Shown one piece after another: positions 14,997 through 24,219 of a stretch of 64,000 nt of DNA. Each line of letters opens with the position of its first letter. Within the stretch, counting starts at the first letter, position 1. Made by a program: the position numbers and the translations under genes. The notes below the pieces were generated by a model that saw only the letters and a program-made list of their open reading frames with translations, had not been told where the DNA came from and did not search any database. Source of the DNA: Bacillota bacterium (lineage in GTDB: Bacteria; Bacillota; Clostridia; Lachnospirales; Lachnospiraceae); NCBI GenBank assembly GCA_023437715.1, contig JAEZFK010000053.1, positions 159,590-223,589 on the forward strand. Direction: 5' to 3'.

Positions 14997-15607
14997 GGAT
15001 CGGCGTGCTGGTTTCCGGGGGCGGAACCAATTTGCAGGCAATTTTGGATGCCATGGACAGGGGGAAGATCACCAATGCGGAGGTAGAGGTTGTTGTCAGC
15101 AATAACCGGAATGCTTATGCTTTGGAGAGGGCCAGGAACTATGGGATTGATGCGGTCTGCATTTCCCCTAAGGATTTTGAAACGAGGGAGCAGTTTTACG
15201 AAGCTCTTCTTAATAAAACAGAGGAATACCGGCTGGATCTGATCGTTCTGGCCGGATTTCTGGTTGCCATTCCGGAAGCCATGGTGAGGAAATACAGAAG
15301 CCGGATCATTAATGTTCATCCCTCCCTGATTCCGTCTTTCTGCGGAGCAGGGTATTATGGCCTGAAAGTGCATGAGGCTGCCCTGGCCCGGGGAGTTAAG
15401 GTGACGGGGGCTACGGTCCATTACGTGGACGAAGGCACAGATACGGGGCCCATTCTTTTGCAGAAAGCGGTTGAGGTTCAGGAGGGAGACACGCCGGATA
15501 TCCTGCAAAGGCGGGTTATGGAAGAGGCGGAATGGATCATTCTGCCCCAGGCAATCCAGATGATCGCAAACGGACAGGGACATGGGCAAAATGGAGGAAA
15601 ATCATGA
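14990..15607 (+). CDS. purN: phosphoribosylglycinamide formyltransferase
   Basis: A 205-residue enzyme using 10-formyl-tetrahydrofolate to formylate GAR. It begins MLRIGVLVSGGGTNLQAILD. The catalytic Asn and His are in IINVHPSLIPSFCG, and the Asp in VDEGTDTGPI. The length is normal. It overlaps purM by seven bases and purD by four (ATGA-type coupling), so the three should be made together. Confidence 0.96.
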   Translation: MLRIGVLVSGGGTNLQAILDAMDRGKITNAEVEVVVSNNRNAYALERARNYGIDAVCISPKDFETREQFYEALLNKTEEYRLDLIVLAGFLVAIPEAMVRKYRSRIINVHPSLIPSFCGAGYYGLKVHEAALARGVKVTGATVHYVDEGTDTGPILLQKAVEVQEGDTPDILQRRVMEEAEWIILPQAIQMIANGQGHGQNGGKS

Positions 15608-16887
15608 AGGTATTAATCATAGGCGGCGGCGGACGGGAGCATGCGATTGCATGGAAGGTGTCCGAGAGCCCCAGGGTTGATAAGATATACTGTGCGCCCG
15701 GGAATGCAGGGATCGCAGAGGTGGCGGAATGCTTGGATATTGGCGTCATGGATTTTGAAAGGCAGGTTGCCTTTGCCCTGGAGCAAAGAATTGACTTAAC
15801 TATTGTAGGACCGGATGATCCTCTTGTGGCAGGTGCGGTGGATGCTTTTGAAGCAGCGGGCCTTAGGGTCTTCGGTCCCCGGAAGAACGCGGCTTTGCTG
15901 GAGGGCTCAAAAGCATTTTCCAAGGATCTGATGAAAAAATATGAGATTCCGACGGCCTCCTATGAAACCTTTGATTCCGCCCATGAGGCTTTAAAGTATC
16001 TGGAAACTGCCCCAATGCCTATTGTCTTAAAGGCCGATGGCCTTGCCCTGGGCAAGGGAGTTCTGATCTGCAATACGCGGGAGGAAGCGGTCCGGGGAGT
16101 GAAAACTCTGATGATGGATAAGCAGTTCGGCTCTGCTGGGGACCGGATTGTGATTGAGGAATTTATGACAGGCCGGGAGGTGTCGGTGCTTTCCTTTGTG
16201 GATGGAAAGACCATTAAGATCATGACCTCGGCCCAGGATCATAAACGGGCAAAGGATGGGGACCAGGGACTGAATACCGGTGGCATGGGGACGTTTTCGC
16301 CAAGCCCGTTTTATACGGAAGAGGTGGATGGGTTCTGCCGGAAATACGTCTATCAGGCTACGGTGGATGCCATGAGGGCGGAAGGCCGGGAGTTTAAAGG
16401 GATTATATTCTTTGGACTGATGCTGACGGAAAAGGGGCCCAGAGTCCTGGAGTATAACGCCAGATTCGGAGATCCGGAGACTCAGGTGGTGCTGCCCCGG
16501 ATGAAAAATGATATCATTAATGTATTTGAAGCGTGCATTGACGGAACCCTGGACCAGGTGGATTTGCAGTTTGAAGATAATGCGGCAGTATGTGTGGTTC
16601 TGGCCTCTGACGGGTATCCGGAGCATTATGAAAAAGGCTATGTCATCGATGGGCTTGACTCTTTTAACCATAAGGACGGATACTTTGTGTTCCACGCAGG
16701 CAGCAGGTTCGATGAAAACGGAAAGGTTGTTACCAACGGCGGCCGGGTGCTTGGGGTGACGGCTACGGGAAAAACCTTGAAAGAAGCAAGGGCCAATGCT
16801 TATGAGGCAGCGGAGTGGGTTTCCTTTGAGAATAAATATATGAGGCGGGATATTGGGAAAGCCATTGATGATATCCCGGCGGAATAA
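15604..16887 (+). CDS. purD: phosphoribosylamine-glycine ligase
   Basis: A 427-residue ATP-grasp enzyme making GAR from phosphoribosylamine and glycine. It opens with MKVLIIGGGGREHAIAWK, and has the ATP-grasp segments KADGLALGKGV (about 140-150) and EYNARFGDPETQ with metal-binding residues. The ATG at 15604 (after GGAGGAAAATC) is chosen over an in-frame start 72 bases upstream, which lies inside purN. It is the last gene of the purine cluster and is followed by a terminator. Confidence 0.96.
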   Translation: MKVLIIGGGGREHAIAWKVSESPRVDKIYCAPGNAGIAEVAECLDIGVMDFERQVAFALEQRIDLTIVGPDDPLVAGAVDAFEAAGLRVFGPRKNAALLEGSKAFSKDLMKKYEIPTASYETFDSAHEALKYLETAPMPIVLKADGLALGKGVLICNTREEAVRGVKTLMMDKQFGSAGDRIVIEEFMTGREVSVLSFVDGKTIKIMTSAQDHKRAKDGDQGLNTGGMGTFSPSPFYTEEVDGFCRKYVYQATVDAMRAEGREFKGIIFFGLMLTEKGPRVLEYNARFGDPETQVVLPRMKNDIINVFEACIDGTLDQVDLQFEDNAAVCVVLASDGYPEHYEKGYVIDGLDSFNHKDGYFVFHAGSRFDENGKVVTNGGRVLGVTATGKTLKEARANAYEAAEWVSFENKYMRRDIGKAIDDIPAE

Positions 16888-16907
16888 TGGCGGCATGGTA
16901 TAAGTAT

Positions 16908-16951
16908 AAAAGGCGTTTATATTCTGGAGACAGTTTGTAGACGTCTTTTTT
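16908..16951 (+). terminator. terminator of the pur cluster
   Basis: AAAGGCGT and ACGTCTTT (one G-T pair) form a stem followed by TTTTT, 20 bases after the purD stop. Confidence 0.65.
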
Positions 16952-17043
16952 ATTGTTTTCTCCTCTGTTCAACCTTCCTATGGCATCCCAACATAAAATT
17001 TGGTATACTGGTAAAAAAGCGGACAGGCAAGGGGGGAACCGGA

Positions 17044-18876
17044 ATGAGGATGAAGCTGCCACAAAAAATGAGATTTAAAATACTGGTATTATGCCTGATC
17101 TGTACCATGGCGGCCCTTTTGCTGCAGACCTGGCTTTTCAACCGGAAATCCTCTGCCTTGATTTATAATCAGGCAAAGCAGGAGAGCTTTAACCTGCTGC
17201 AGAACATGCAGGATGATCTTTTCAGCATTCTTAAATCAATGGAAAGCAATATCATAAAAATATACAACCGCCAGCAGCTGATCCGGGATTTAAAGGATAA
17301 GACGGCGGTCAGTGCACTGAGGGACAAATATTACCGGGAAGCCTATAATATTGCCATGGAATGCTTTGACACGTCGGACGGAGTCGTCGCCCTTTACCTA
17401 TATAATGGAGAGGACCAGATCATCAGCACCTACCGCCGGGCCGTAACCCCCCGCCATAACTATCCCATGGACATTTACGAAAATCCGGAGGAAGACAATG
17501 CGGATATCGTAAGGGAATACGCCCACTCCAATGAAGCAACCATGCTGGTTTCCAGCTACAACAATACGTACCGGGAAACGGATATTGTGAGGCTTGTCAT
17601 GAAGCTTTATAACAACAGCAACACAAGCCGGATGATCGGCTACGTGGTCTGTGATATAGACAGCAAGATTTTCCGTTACCGGATGGAAAAATTCATTAAG
17701 GGCAGCGACATGTTTGTCTGGCTTCAGCCCTTAAATGACAGGGCGGCGGTCTCTATGGGCGAACTGGGAGGCAGGGATTTAACCACCTATCAGGAAATAT
17801 CCGGCCATATCAGCCGGGGAGAAAAAGACTTCAGCCTGCCCACCGGCGGAAACCGGCGGGTATTTTTCCAGGTGGCCCAGAACAAATACAACTTAAGCGT
17901 CTACGCGCTGATGCCTCAGGCCCTTCTTGTGGCAAACCAGCGTTCCTTAACCTCCAGCCTGATCATTATAGCCGCGCTGATGGCTGTAATTACCTTTGTC
18001 ATCACCTATATCTGGAGCAAAAGCCTGACCCGTCCCTTAGAGGAACTGACGGAAATGACCGAGCGGATTAAAAAAGGGGAGACCGACTTGCGGATAACCG
18101 TGGCAAAGCAGGATGAAATCGGAGAACTGGCCCAGAGCTTTAATGAAATGCTGGATCAGATCGAAGGCTTTCTCGTCCGGGAATATGAAACAAAGCTGCT
18201 GCTAAACCGGGCGGAATACAATGCGCTCCAGGCCCAGATCAACCCTCATTTTCTCTATAATACCCTGGATACCATGAGCAGCATTGCCCAGATCCGCCGC
18301 TGTGAAGAGGTGAGCCGCCTAAGCCAGTCCCTGTCCAACATTTTCCGTTACAGCCTGGATATGAAGAATCCCTTTTCCACCGTGGCCAAGGAAGTGACCC
18401 ATTTAAAAAATTATATTTTTGTCATGGATGTGCGGATGCAGGATAATGTAAGATACGAGTTTGATATTGACGACGAGGTATTACAGGACACGGTTCCCAG
18501 AATCTGCATGCAGCCTCTTGTGGAAAATGCGCTGAATCACGGACTGCGAAACATCCGGGGAGAAAAGCAGGTCATAATCAGGGCAAAGGCGGACCGGGAA
18601 AACTTAGTCATTGCCGTGGAGGACAACGGCATCGGGCTTGAGGATGTGGAGGCCCTTAACCGGAAGATGGAGGAGAACAACCTGGACTTAGTGAGCCAGG
18701 GCAGCTCCATCGGGCTGATCAACATCAATGCCAGGGTGAAAATGCTTTATGGAAATGATTACGGGATAAAAATAGAAAGTCATCCTGGCCAGGGAACGAA
18801 AGTATATTTAACAGTTGCCAGATTGACTATGGGGGAAATCGAACAATGGAAAAAGAATTTTATAAAGTCCTCATAG
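17044..18876 (+). CDS. YesM-type sensor histidine kinase
   Basis: A 610-residue membrane kinase. It has a transmembrane helix at about residues 11-32, an extracellular sensor domain of about 270 residues, a second transmembrane helix near 305-325, and a HAMP linker (SLTRPLEELTEMTERIKKGE). The PF06580-type kinase core has the phosphoacceptor His402 in INPHFLYNTLDTMSS, and the ATP-binding region has PLVENALNHGL and a GIGL segment. The ATG follows AAGGGGGGAACC. It overlaps the response regulator gene by 31 bases. Kinases of this class usually sit with sugar ABC transporters, here the alpha-galactoside locus downstream. A good TATACT -10 lies about 30 bases upstream of the start. Confidence 0.94.
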   Translation: MRMKLPQKMRFKILVLCLICTMAALLLQTWLFNRKSSALIYNQAKQESFNLLQNMQDDLFSILKSMESNIIKIYNRQQLIRDLKDKTAVSALRDKYYREAYNIAMECFDTSDGVVALYLYNGEDQIISTYRRAVTPRHNYPMDIYENPEEDNADIVREYAHSNEATMLVSSYNNTYRETDIVRLVMKLYNNSNTSRMIGYVVCDIDSKIFRYRMEKFIKGSDMFVWLQPLNDRAAVSMGELGGRDLTTYQEISGHISRGEKDFSLPTGGNRRVFFQVAQNKYNLSVYALMPQALLVANQRSLTSSLIIIAALMAVITFVITYIWSKSLTRPLEELTEMTERIKKGETDLRITVAKQDEIGELAQSFNEMLDQIEGFLVREYETKLLLNRAEYNALQAQINPHFLYNTLDTMSSIAQIRRCEEVSRLSQSLSNIFRYSLDMKNPFSTVAKEVTHLKNYIFVMDVRMQDNVRYEFDIDDEVLQDTVPRICMQPLVENALNHGLRNIRGEKQVIIRAKADRENLVIAVEDNGIGLEDVEALNRKMEENNLDLVSQGSSIGLININARVKMLYGNDYGIKIESHPGQGTKVYLTVARLTMGEIEQWKKNFIKSS

Positions 18877-20477
18877 CGGACGATGAATACTGGACAAGAC
18901 AAAAGCTGTGCGCCATGATAGACTGGTCCAGATATTCCTTAGAGTGCATGGAGCCGGCAAAGGACGGCGAGGATGTGCTGAATAAGCTTCGGGAGGAACG
19001 CCCGGATATTTTAATTACCGACATTAACATGCCCTTTATCAACGGAGTGGAGCTTCTTAAAATCATCCATGAGAAATACCCGGAGATCATTACCTTTGTG
19101 GTCAGCGGCTACGATGATTTCCAGTATGTGAAGGAGGCTTTCCTGGCCGGTTCCATCAATTATCTTGTGAAGCCGATCACGAAAATCGATCTGGTCAACG
19201 CCCTGTCAAGGGCCCTGGAGATCATCAGCGACAGGCAGGCTGACGCCCGCCGGAGAGAAGAGCAGCAGATACAGCTGCTGAAAGCCGCCTCACTTTTACA
19301 GGACAGGGAGTTCAGCCAGCTTCTTGAGCGGGAAGATTCCTCCTTTATTCCCAACATCACCATGAACAGCGGCATGGATTTTGCAGGAATGAGCCTGATG
19401 CTGGTAAAGGTCCACAATATGAGAAACTTAATAAAGACATACGGCCATGACATGAACCTCTTATCCTATTCCGTCAAGAAAGAGATACGCAGGTGCATGA
19501 AAAATGAAAAACTTTACATATTCAATCACATATACCGTTCCAATGAATTTGCAATTGTATCAGAGCTCGACAACCAGGAGCTGGAGGACAGGGCCCGTTA
19601 TATGATGGTCCAGCTGAAATCCCTGTTTCAGTCGCCTTTGACGGTCATGCTCAGCGGCCGCTCCTATTCCATAGACAGCATTCATGAAGCATACATTCAA
19701 AACATTGCCATGTTTATGACCCGGGTCTATAAGCCTGAGGATGTTCTCCTTGTAACCGAGAGAGGGAGCGCTTCCCCGGACGGCAAAAAGATCAACAGCC
19801 GGATCGACAGCGGCCAGATCAGGGAATTAAAGGACCTGATTCATAGAAAGAACCGGGCCGCCATAGAAGCCATGGTGTTCCAGAAGGTCGGCATTGAAAA
19901 CTGTGCCAGGGAAGAGTGGGAGTATCTGGAGGTGAAACAGACGGTAAAACGCATTCTGAATGCCTTTTCCGAGGCCTTAAGCGGCGATATGAAGCCGGAA
20001 GAGGTTGCCGTTCTGGAGAACATGATCAACATGGCGGACCGGATTGCCGAGCGGCTGGACGCGGACAGCCTCTGCGATACCATCCGGGAGGTCATCGATT
20101 ACAGCCTTTCTGTGGGACATGAAGAGGCAGGCCATTCCATATCGGATGTTGTCAGGAAAGCGGCATCATATATTGACGAGAATTACTTTGACGATTTAAG
20201 CCTTTCCTCCCTGGCCAGGCAGTTCGGCGTGGAAAGCACTTATTTTTCCAGGACCTTCCGGCAGGAAACAGGGGAGAATCTCATGCTTTATATAACCAGG
20301 AAACGGATGGAGAAGGCAGGAGAATATATAATCAGCAGCGATATCAGCCTGACAGAGATCGCCTTTATGGTGGGTTATGATGATTATGCGTATTTCAGCA
20401 GGGTATTCCGGAAAACCTATGGCAAGAGCCCCAGGGATTACCGGGCAGGAAGACAGGGGCTTGCGGAGGGCTGCTAG
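18846..20477 (+). CDS. YesN-type response regulator (receiver plus AraC DNA-binding domain)
   Basis: A 543-residue regulator. The receiver domain (about 1-125) contains ADDE, the phosphoacceptor Asp59 in ILITDINMP, and the conserved lysine in YLVKPI. A middle region of about 300 residues follows. The C-terminus (about 435-535) has two helix-turn-helix motifs of the AraC family, with SLARQFGVESTYFSRTFRQE and AFMVGYDDYAYFSRVFRKTY. It is the partner of the overlapping YesM-type kinase and is expected to activate the downstream transporter genes. The stop is one base before the next gene's start. Confidence 0.94.
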   Translation: MEKEFYKVLIADDEYWTRQKLCAMIDWSRYSLECMEPAKDGEDVLNKLREERPDILITDINMPFINGVELLKIIHEKYPEIITFVVSGYDDFQYVKEAFLAGSINYLVKPITKIDLVNALSRALEIISDRQADARRREEQQIQLLKAASLLQDREFSQLLEREDSSFIPNITMNSGMDFAGMSLMLVKVHNMRNLIKTYGHDMNLLSYSVKKEIRRCMKNEKLYIFNHIYRSNEFAIVSELDNQELEDRARYMMVQLKSLFQSPLTVMLSGRSYSIDSIHEAYIQNIAMFMTRVYKPEDVLLVTERGSASPDGKKINSRIDSGQIRELKDLIHRKNRAAIEAMVFQKVGIENCAREEWEYLEVKQTVKRILNAFSEALSGDMKPEEVAVLENMINMADRIAERLDADSLCDTIREVIDYSLSVGHEEAGHSISDVVRKAASYIDENYFDDLSLSSLARQFGVESTYFSRTFRQETGENLMLYITRKRMEKAGEYIISSDISLTEIAFMVGYDDYAYFSRVFRKTYGKSPRDYRAGRQGLAEGC

Positions 20478-20478
20478 A

Positions 20479-21744
20479 TTGAAAAAAGAAAAATTGGGAT
20501 TGCTTTTGCTGCTGCCGGTTCTCTTACTGGCTTCCGGCTGCAGGGAGAAGGTTGAAATCGAGACAAAGGAAAAGGATGATATCATATTGACGGTATTGGC
20601 CGGCCAGTCCACCTCTGATGCGGGGCTGGAAGACATGATTGACCAGTGGATGAAAGAGCGCCATCCCGATGTGCGGCTGGAATGGGAGTGCGTCGACTGG
20701 GGGGAAAGCTTTGATGTCCAGGTGAGATCCCGTTTTGCAGCAGGGGATATCCCGGATATTATTGTGGGCAAGGCACAGGATGTAAAAGCCTATGCGGGAA
20801 CCGGGAATCTGGCTCCTGTGGCGGAGGAGGTTTCCCGTCTGATCGGCCGGGAAGCCCTGGAAGCGGTCACGGTTGACGGGACGGTGTATAGTCTGCCCTT
20901 TAATGCATGGTATCAGGGAGTGCTTTACAATAAGGATATATTCCGCACCCATGGGATTGAGGTTCCCAAAACCCTGGAAGAGTTAAGCCGGGCGGAAGCT
21001 GTTCTTACGGCTTCCGGCATCACGCCCTTTGCCAGCCATTTCCAGGAAAACTGGAACTTGGGCAACACCACCATGCAGTTTATGATGAATGAGATTTTTT
21101 GCAGCATCCCCGACTGGGGAGATCAGTTCCGGGAGGGCAGGCGGAATTTTTCAGATTCGCCCCAGGTGAGGCTCTGCATGGAAAACAACAGGGAGATTCT
21201 TAAGAATTCCTGGGAGGATGCCTTAAATATCGACCAGTATGAGTGTGACAACCGCTTTGTGGGCGGACAGGCTGCCATGTATCTTACAGGCTCATGGTCT
21301 CTCCAGTTTGCCGGTCAGTACAGCAATGGGGATGAGTTCGGAATCTTCCCCTATCCCAATGAGGCCGGGGATGCCAGGCTGCTCCGTGAAACAAACATGA
21401 CATTTATGAAAAGCGCCCATACCCCCTATGACGGCCTGATTACGGAGCTGTTTCAGGAGATCTATTCCGACCCGCAGCTGCAGGAGGAAATCCTGGACTA
21501 TACACAGACCCAGCCTGTGGTAAAGGGCTTTGTACCTGCGTACCGGAGCTGTATTCAGGATGACATAGAATTTTATGAAGAAAAAGGGCTGGTCCTCGAT
21601 GTGACCGCAGGCAACAACCAGCTTGTCTGGTCCTATCAGAATGCCGTGGCCGCACAGCAGCTGCAATGGCTGAAAGGGGAAAAAAGCCTGGAAGATGTTC
21701 TCGCCTTTGCTGATATGCACAGGGAAGAGAGCATAAGCGAATAG
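20479..21744 (+). CDS. sugar-binding lipoprotein, first of two paralogues (two-component-linked)
   Basis: A 421-residue ABC-type solute-binding protein. The TTG start at 20479 lies eight bases after GGAGGG and gives a lipoprotein signal ending LLASGC (lipobox cysteine at about residue 17). An in-frame start 102 bases upstream would sit inside the regulator gene. The family segments VLAGQSTSDAG, WECVDWG and DIPDIIVGKAQDV align closely with the second binding protein at 21867. It is in the transcript of the two-component system and is cut off from the permeases by a strong terminator. It may therefore present sugar to the sensor kinase rather than serve import. That role is inferred from position only. 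Confidence 0.85.
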   Translation: MKKEKLGLLLLLPVLLLASGCREKVEIETKEKDDIILTVLAGQSTSDAGLEDMIDQWMKERHPDVRLEWECVDWGESFDVQVRSRFAAGDIPDIIVGKAQDVKAYAGTGNLAPVAEEVSRLIGREALEAVTVDGTVYSLPFNAWYQGVLYNKDIFRTHGIEVPKTLEELSRAEAVLTASGITPFASHFQENWNLGNTTMQFMMNEIFCSIPDWGDQFREGRRNFSDSPQVRLCMENNREILKNSWEDALNIDQYECDNRFVGGQAAMYLTGSWSLQFAGQYSNGDEFGIFPYPNEAGDARLLRETNMTFMKSAHTPYDGLITELFQEIYSDPQLQEEILDYTQTQPVVKGFVPAYRSCIQDDIEFYEEKGLVLDVTAGNNQLVWSYQNAVAAQQLQWLKGEKSLEDVLAFADMHREESISE

Positions 21745-21785
21745 AGAGTTGTACATTTTTACAAAAATGTGCAACTCTTTTTTCA
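21745..21785 (+). terminator. terminator of the two-component/lipoprotein transcript
   Basis: AGAGTTGTACATTTTT and AAAAATGTGCAACTCT form a 16-bp stem with one G-T pair, followed by TTTTTT directly after the stop codon. Confidence 0.9.
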
Positions 21786-21866
21786 ATTTAGTCCTACCTG
21801 GAGCCGGAGAAAAAACAGTATACTGTTGCTATCAGAAAAACACCAATAAAAACAGGAGGAAAATTT

Positions 21867-23216
21867 ATGAAGAGAAAGTATGTATTGGGTCTGCTGACAG
21901 CTGCTGCAGCATCCTGCGTATTGGCAGGCTGCAAAGGTACAACTGGGGGAACCGGCGGAGAAACTACGGCGGCAGCCACAGAAAAAGCGGAACAGACAGA
22001 GGCGTCTGCCAAGGAAACCACCGCTCCCGCGGCCGGAGCTGACGGAAAGGTGACTCTCACCGTGCTGGCCGGACAGTCTACCACAGATGCGGGGATTGAG
22101 GACATGATTGACGAGGCCCTGGCAAAGAAATATCCCAATATCACCCTGGAATGGGAATGTGTAGACTGGGGAAATGATTTCCAGCCTAAGATGCAGCAGT
22201 ATCTTCAGTCCGGACTGCCGGATATTATGATCGGTAAAGCCCAGGACGTTGCCACCTACGGGTCCCTTGGGGTTCTGGGAGAGATCGATAACACTTATTT
22301 AGACCGTGGACTGGATGCAGCCAGGAAAAATGTGACCGTGGACGGAAAGGTATACGGAATGGTATACAATGCGCTGTACCAGGGCGTCTACTATAACAAG
22401 ACTATGTTTAAGGAAAATGGATGGGAGGTTCCAAAGACACAGGAGGATTTAAAAAAGATCATTGACGACTGTAAGGCAAAAGGAATCACTCCATTCGCCA
22501 GCCATATGGTGGATACCTGGTCCATCGGAAATGTGACCATGCAGTTTGCCATGAATGATGTATTTAACAAAGATCCTGAATGGGGCGATAAATTCAGGGA
22601 AGGAAAGGTCTCTTTCAGCGACAGCAAGGAATTTCAGACTGCCTATGAGTACAACAAGCTGATTTTTGACAATACGTTCCCAAATACTTTCTCCTTAGAG
22701 CAGACGGACTGCGATGCAAAGATGGTTCAGGGAGAAGCAGCCATGAAGGTATCCGGCTCCTGGTCCATCCAGAATTTCCTGGATATTGATGAAAACTTTG
22801 ATTTCGGAATTTTCCCTTTCCCCAACCAGACCGGAGATTCCAAGCTGATTTTTGAACCGAACATCACCATCATGACAAGCGCAAAGACAGAGCACCAGGA
22901 TGCGGTAAACAACGTTTTGGACTTACTCACTTCTGATAAGGAGCTGGCTCAGGAAATTTACGATTATACAAAAACAGCTTCCATGCTGAAGGACGTGACG
23001 CCTACCTTTAAGAACCCAAGCCAGGAAGACATTGATAAATATGCGGCGGAAGGAAACATCGTGGACGTGACTCTGGGCAATAACCAGCTGGTATGGGGTG
23101 GATTCCAGGAAGAGAATGCGAAAGATATCGCCGCATGGCTCCAGGGAGACGAAACCTTTGAAGCTGCGCTGATCGCTTCTGATGAGAGAGTAGCCGCAAG
23201 CTCCTCGGGCAAATAA
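21867..23216 (+). CDS. sugar-binding lipoprotein, second paralogue (transporter-linked)
   Basis: A 449-residue extracellular solute-binding lipoprotein. The signal peptide ends CVLAGC (lipobox) and is followed by a Thr/Ala/Glu-rich flexible linker (about residues 24-62). The binding domain then begins KVTLTVLAGQSTTDAG. It is co-directional with two permeases and an alpha-galactosidase, so alpha-galactosides such as melibiose or raffinose are likely ligands (inference). The ATG follows ACAGGAGGAAAATTT, and a TATACT -10 lies about 45 bases upstream. A hairpin after the gene should keep this component more abundant than the permeases. Confidence 0.9.
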   Translation: MKRKYVLGLLTAAAASCVLAGCKGTTGGTGGETTAAATEKAEQTEASAKETTAPAAGADGKVTLTVLAGQSTTDAGIEDMIDEALAKKYPNITLEWECVDWGNDFQPKMQQYLQSGLPDIMIGKAQDVATYGSLGVLGEIDNTYLDRGLDAARKNVTVDGKVYGMVYNALYQGVYYNKTMFKENGWEVPKTQEDLKKIIDDCKAKGITPFASHMVDTWSIGNVTMQFAMNDVFNKDPEWGDKFREGKVSFSDSKEFQTAYEYNKLIFDNTFPNTFSLEQTDCDAKMVQGEAAMKVSGSWSIQNFLDIDENFDFGIFPFPNQTGDSKLIFEPNITIMTSAKTEHQDAVNNVLDLLTSDKELAQEIYDYTKTASMLKDVTPTFKNPSQEDIDKYAAEGNIVDVTLGNNQLVWGGFQEENAKDIAAWLQGDETFEAALIASDERVAASSSGK

Positions 23217-23242
23217 GATTACAGCGGAGATTTATGGAAAAT

Positions 23243-23276
23243 GGGCGCAGTTTTTGTAAAACTGCGCCCCGGTTTT
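23243..23276 (+). terminator. partial terminator/processing hairpin between binding protein and permease
   Basis: GGGCGCAGTTTT and AAAACTGCGCCC form a perfect 12-bp stem with a TGT loop, followed by CGGTTTT. Hairpins at this place typically stabilise or partly terminate the binding-protein message. Confidence 0.75.
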
Positions 23277-23328
23277 ATGAAAGGGTCTGATTTTACTATG
23301 GCAGGCCCGGCGAAAGGAGTTTATAAAA

Positions 23329-24219
23329 ATGTCTCAAAATAAAAAAGAAATGATGAGCAGAAAGCTGTTCCTTCAATATTTCTTGCTGGTTCTCCCGGGA
23401 TTTGTTATATTTACTGTGGGACTGATTCTGCCCCTGTTTTTATCCCTGCGTTATTCCGTTACAGACTGGGACGGCATATCCGCCGAAAGGGTATTTGTGG
23501 GTTTTAAAAACTATATTGATTTATTTCATGATGACAACTTTCTCAGCGCATGGTGGTTCACCCTTAAATTCACCATAGGAAATACGCTGATCCAGAATGT
23601 GGCGGCCCTGCTCTTTGCCGTTGCCCTTGACAGCGGCCTCCGGTTTCAGAAAATATACCGTACCGCCTTGTTCGTTCCCTGCTTAATCAGCGCTGTCATC
23701 GTAGGCTTTGTATGGCTTAAGATGTTTTCCAATGTGCTTCCGGCAGTCAATGACTGGCTGGGGACCAATTTCAACTTCCTGCTGTTCGGAAGCGGAAAAA
23801 CCGTATTATGGGGCCTCCTCATCGCCAATAACTGGCAGTGGATCGGCTACTGGATGCTCATATACCTTGCCGGACTCCAGTCCGTACCCTCCGATTTATA
23901 CGAAGCCGCTAAGGTGGACGGGGCAGGGGCGATCAAACGTTTTTTCAACGTTACCATCCCAATGCTTGCGCCATCCATTACCATTTGTGTTGTGGGCATT
24001 ACCACAGGCTCCTTAAAGGTCTATGACCTGCTGGTGTCCTCCACCAAAGGCGGTCCGGGCCGTGCTTCCACCTCCGTCATTTATCAGACCTATACCACAG
24101 CTATTAACGGCAGGCAGTACGGATACGGCTCCGCCATGACAGTCACCCTGGTTGCAGCCCTTCTCCTTGTGGCCCTGGTTCAGGTGAAAGGCTTGAAAAG
24201 CAAGGAGGTGCAGGCATGA
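23329..24219 (+). CDS. sugar ABC transporter permease (MalF/UgpA type)
   Basis: A 296-residue inner-membrane protein with six predicted membrane segments, starting with YFLLVLPGFVIFTVGLILPL. The EAA loop that contacts the ATPase is DLYEAAKVDGAGAIKRFFNV (about residues 190-209). The ATG follows GCGAAAGGAG. The stop overlaps the next permease start by four bases (ATGA). No ATPase gene is present in the cluster, so a shared MsmK/MalK-type ATPase elsewhere in the genome is expected. Confidence 0.94.
   Translation: MSQNKKEMMSRKLFLQYFLLVLPGFVIFTVGLILPLFLSLRYSVTDWDGISAERVFVGFKNYIDLFHDDNFLSAWWFTLKFTIGNTLIQNVAALLFAVALDSGLRFQKIYRTALFVPCLISAVIVGFVWLKMFSNVLPAVNDWLGTNFNFLLFGSGKTVLWGLLIANNWQWIGYWMLIYLAGLQSVPSDLYEAAKVDGAGAIKRFFNVTIPMLAPSITICVVGITTGSLKVYDLLVSSTKGGPGRASTSVIYQTYTTAINGRQYGYGSAMTVTLVAALLLVALVQVKGLKSKEVQA

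Noticed and set aside
23243..23276. Full terminator ending the sugar-binding gene's operon
   Set aside because: The T run is weak and the permeases follow in the same direction with no clear separate promoter, so partial termination or message stabilisation is likelier.
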